Of a stretch of DNA of 7,451 bases, positions 6,801 through 7,451 are shown piece after piece. The stretch covers positions 1-7,451 of the forward strand of contig CAMWUP010000098.1 in assembly GCA_947177465.1 (NCBI GenBank). Direction: 5' to 3'. The notes under the pieces were generated by a model. That model made no database searches, was not told where the DNA came from, and worked only from the letters and a program-made list of their open reading frames with translations. Origin of the DNA: an uncultured Lachnospiraceae bacterium (lineage in GTDB: Bacteria; Bacillota; Clostridia; Lachnospirales; Lachnospiraceae). A program made the position numbers and the translations under genes. Each line of letters begins with the position of its first letter. Positions within the stretch are counted from its first letter, which is position 1.

Positions 6801-7299
6801 AGTGGTGCCTGCCGCCATGCTGTATTACCATGTGTATGACCCGATTATCTCCGCGGAGGCGGAGACTGCGCCGGAGGAAATTAACGCTGCCCTGTTAGAG
6901 CAGCTTCGCGCAGGCGGCATCGTCAATAGTGACGGGGAGATTGCAAGGCGTCTGGACGAGGAAGCCGTGACAAAGTCAGACGTGATTCCGGTAGAGTACA
7001 AAAAGGACGGAAGCTTTTCAGCGCGTTCTTCTGTGCTGAACGGTGAGGAGCTTCGGGAAATTTCGTTGTTTGTGGGCAGGAAGGTGCGGCAGCTCGGACG
7101 GGAAATACTGGATGGAAATATTGCGCTGAATCCTTATGAGAGCGGGACAGAAAGCGCCTGCACCTACTGTTCTTTTCAGGGTGTATGCGGCTTTGACGGC
7201 GGACTGCCGGGCTGCGGACCGAGAAATCTCGAAGAGATGGACAAGGAAGAAGCGATGGCGCGCATACGGGAAGGGGGCTCGGAGGAAATATGGCGGTAG
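3814..7299 (+). CDS. addB: AddB subunit of the AddAB helicase-nuclease
   Basis: AddB partners AddA in the complex that unwinds and resects double-strand break ends for RecA loading, the Gram-positive counterpart of RecBCD. The 1161-residue length matches B. subtilis AddB (~1166). The N-terminus has a Walker A loop, GGSGAGKST (8-16, K14). The C-terminal nuclease has AGRIDRVD (D939), VVDYKSG (D956, K958) and YYGLQLQLVVYM (Q974, Q976). The four cysteines that staple the nuclease domain with a 4Fe-4S cluster are all present: C796 in YAACAYRHF, then C1116, C1119 and C1125 (C-x2-C-x5-C). This spacing closely mirrors the known B. subtilis ligands. The ATG at 3814 gives the family's short lead into Walker A and overlaps the mpg stop as ATGA, with GGAGG (3798-3802) 11 nt upstream. 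An in-frame GTG at 3796 would add six residues and has no good site. Overlap with mpg and addA indicates translational coupling. No frameshift is seen. Confidence 0.96.
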   Translation: MSLRFVFGGSGAGKSTRLYSEIIQRAEEEPERNFLIIVPDQFTMQTQKEIVTHPVNKRGGILNIDVLSFSRLSHRIFEEVGKREIPVLDDTGKSLVLRKVAGSLKEELPYLGSNLDKQGYIHEVKSAISEFMQYGVGVEDVQKLMDYAAKKGTLYYKLKDLQVLYRGFMEYIREKFITTEETLDLLRESLERSAIVKNSVFAFDGFTGFTPIQNRVIGKLLRIAKEVILTVTLDLREDPFLMDGEQKLFHLSKKTVADFIKMAQEEKTERGRDVFAGYDGGHRFSHNEPLAHLERTLFRYPVKEYDKPQSAVHLFAASTVREEVRQMGIKLRRLVREEGCCYRDIAVVAGDLEVYAELVEAEFSLLGIPCFVDRTRGIVLNPLTEYIKSAFEVLAKNFSYESVFQYLRSGLAGFLPEETDLLENYCKETGIRGKRKWSMQFTKRTAQMKEETEPLLAINELRERFYAELSPLLNVDTKSAASYVEALYLFLTENKAAERLAAYEEMFLDRGELVRAKEYAQVYRLVMELLEQIMGLLGDEPMSLKEFADILEAGFAEIEVGTIPQNVDRVLVGDIERTRLREVKALFFVGVNDGNIPKNTGKGGIISDIDREFLRQSEIELAPSPRQQMYMQRLYLYLNMTKPSDFLYLSYAGMSGEGKALRPAYLIASMRQLFPQLSVEYPEKEPVLSQIMTPEAGLPYLAGALREYAQGSMAQWTVVSEKADAAAMDGKQGFMEAATLYRAYRERVEYAGLLEQLTDAAFYRYEHSPLQKNVARVLYGQILRNSVSRLETYAACAYRHFLQYGISLKEREELTFENVDMGNVFHGVLEGFSHKLEESAYTWFDFPQDFARQTVADVLSLCAAEYGAAVLYDNARNEYAIRRMGRILERTVLTLQYQLKKGSFVPGSYEMSFSSVSDLESINIALSKEERMQLAGRIDRVDTLMEEDKLYVKVVDYKSGSRKFNLAALYYGLQLQLVVYMNAAVERETKKHPDKEVVPAAMLYYHVYDPIISAEAETAPEEINAALLEQLRAGGIVNSDGEIARRLDEEAVTKSDVIPVEYKKDGSFSARSSVLNGEELREISLFVGRKVRQLGREILDGNIALNPYESGTESACTYCSFQGVCGFDGGLPGCGPRNLEEMDKEEAMARIREGGSEEIWR

Positions 7300-7451
7300 A
7301 ATTTACACCTGAACAAAAGCAGGTTATTGAGCTGCATGATTGTAACATTCTGGTATCGGCGGCGGCAGGCTCAGGAAAAACGGCGGTTTTGACAGCGCGT
7401 ATTGTACAGATGGGGTGCAGGAAAGAGAATCCTGTGGACATTGACAGGCTT
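7290..7451 (+). CDS. addA: AddA helicase-nuclease subunit, first 54 residues (3' end outside window)
   Basis: AddA is the UvrD-like superfamily 1 helicase and second nuclease of the AddAB complex. Only 54 residues are present. They include FTPEQKQVI (5-13), the Q-motif region that reads the adenine of ATP. They also include Walker A, SAAAGSGKTAVL (23-34, K30). Both are in the usual place for AddA/UvrD helicases. The ATG at 7290 follows GGAGG (7281-7285) by 4 nt and lies inside addB, overlapping it by 10 nt in another frame. The position directly after addB makes AddA far more likely than a stand-alone UvrD/PcrA. The frame is open to the window edge. Confidence 0.94.
   Translation, partial: MAVEFTPEQKQVIELHDCNILVSAAAGSGKTAVLTARIVQMGCRKENPVDIDRL

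Noticed and set aside
6923..7441. 172-codon minus-strand open frame across the addB/addA junction
   Set aside because: It lies antisense to two well-identified genes, is rich in Ser/Pro/Arg as expected of a shadow frame, and has no recognisable motif.

Overview
The window looks like chromosomal housekeeping DNA from a low-to-mid-GC Firmicute. The most likely source is a gut Clostridia such as Lachnospiraceae. This is inferred from GGAGG-type ribosome binding sites, SigA-like promoter hexamers, an AddAB (not RecBCD) nuclease, a KMSKS-type TyrRS with an S4 domain, and GC near 50% by eye. No phage, transposase, CRISPR, tRNA or rRNA gene is visible.

Left part (1-1820): the 3' three-quarters of a tyrosyl-tRNA synthetase gene (tyrS, +) runs convergently into a HAD subclass IIA phosphatase gene (-). 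The two coding regions overlap by 47 bp at their 3' ends. The HAD gene and the next gene, xth (+), are divergent. They are separated by 145 bp carrying two opposed promoters that can be read through the same -35 hexamer. The HAD transcript would start with a perfect 9-bp stem-loop.

Middle part (1821-3817): xth encodes an exonuclease III/AP endonuclease. A 152-bp spacer follows, carrying a 77-nt palindrome with perfect 23-bp arms and then an ATG-TAA start-stop pair. Next come a small protein resembling the nucleoside 2-deoxyribosyltransferase fold and, 6 nt later, a DNA-3-methyladenine glycosylase (mpg).

Right part (3814-7451): addB starts inside the mpg stop codon (ATGA overlap). addA starts 10 nt before the end of addB and runs off the window. 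The genes from 2726 onward therefore look like one translationally coupled operon.

Together xth, mpg and addBA form a DNA-repair neighbourhood. Mpg removes alkylated purines and leaves an abasic site, exonuclease III cuts that site, and AddAB processes the double-strand breaks that can follow. The small deoxyribosyltransferase-like protein is the least understood member. I found no clear new biological system. The points most worth checking are the palindrome, the small protein's place in a repair operon, and the divergent promoter with its leader hairpin.
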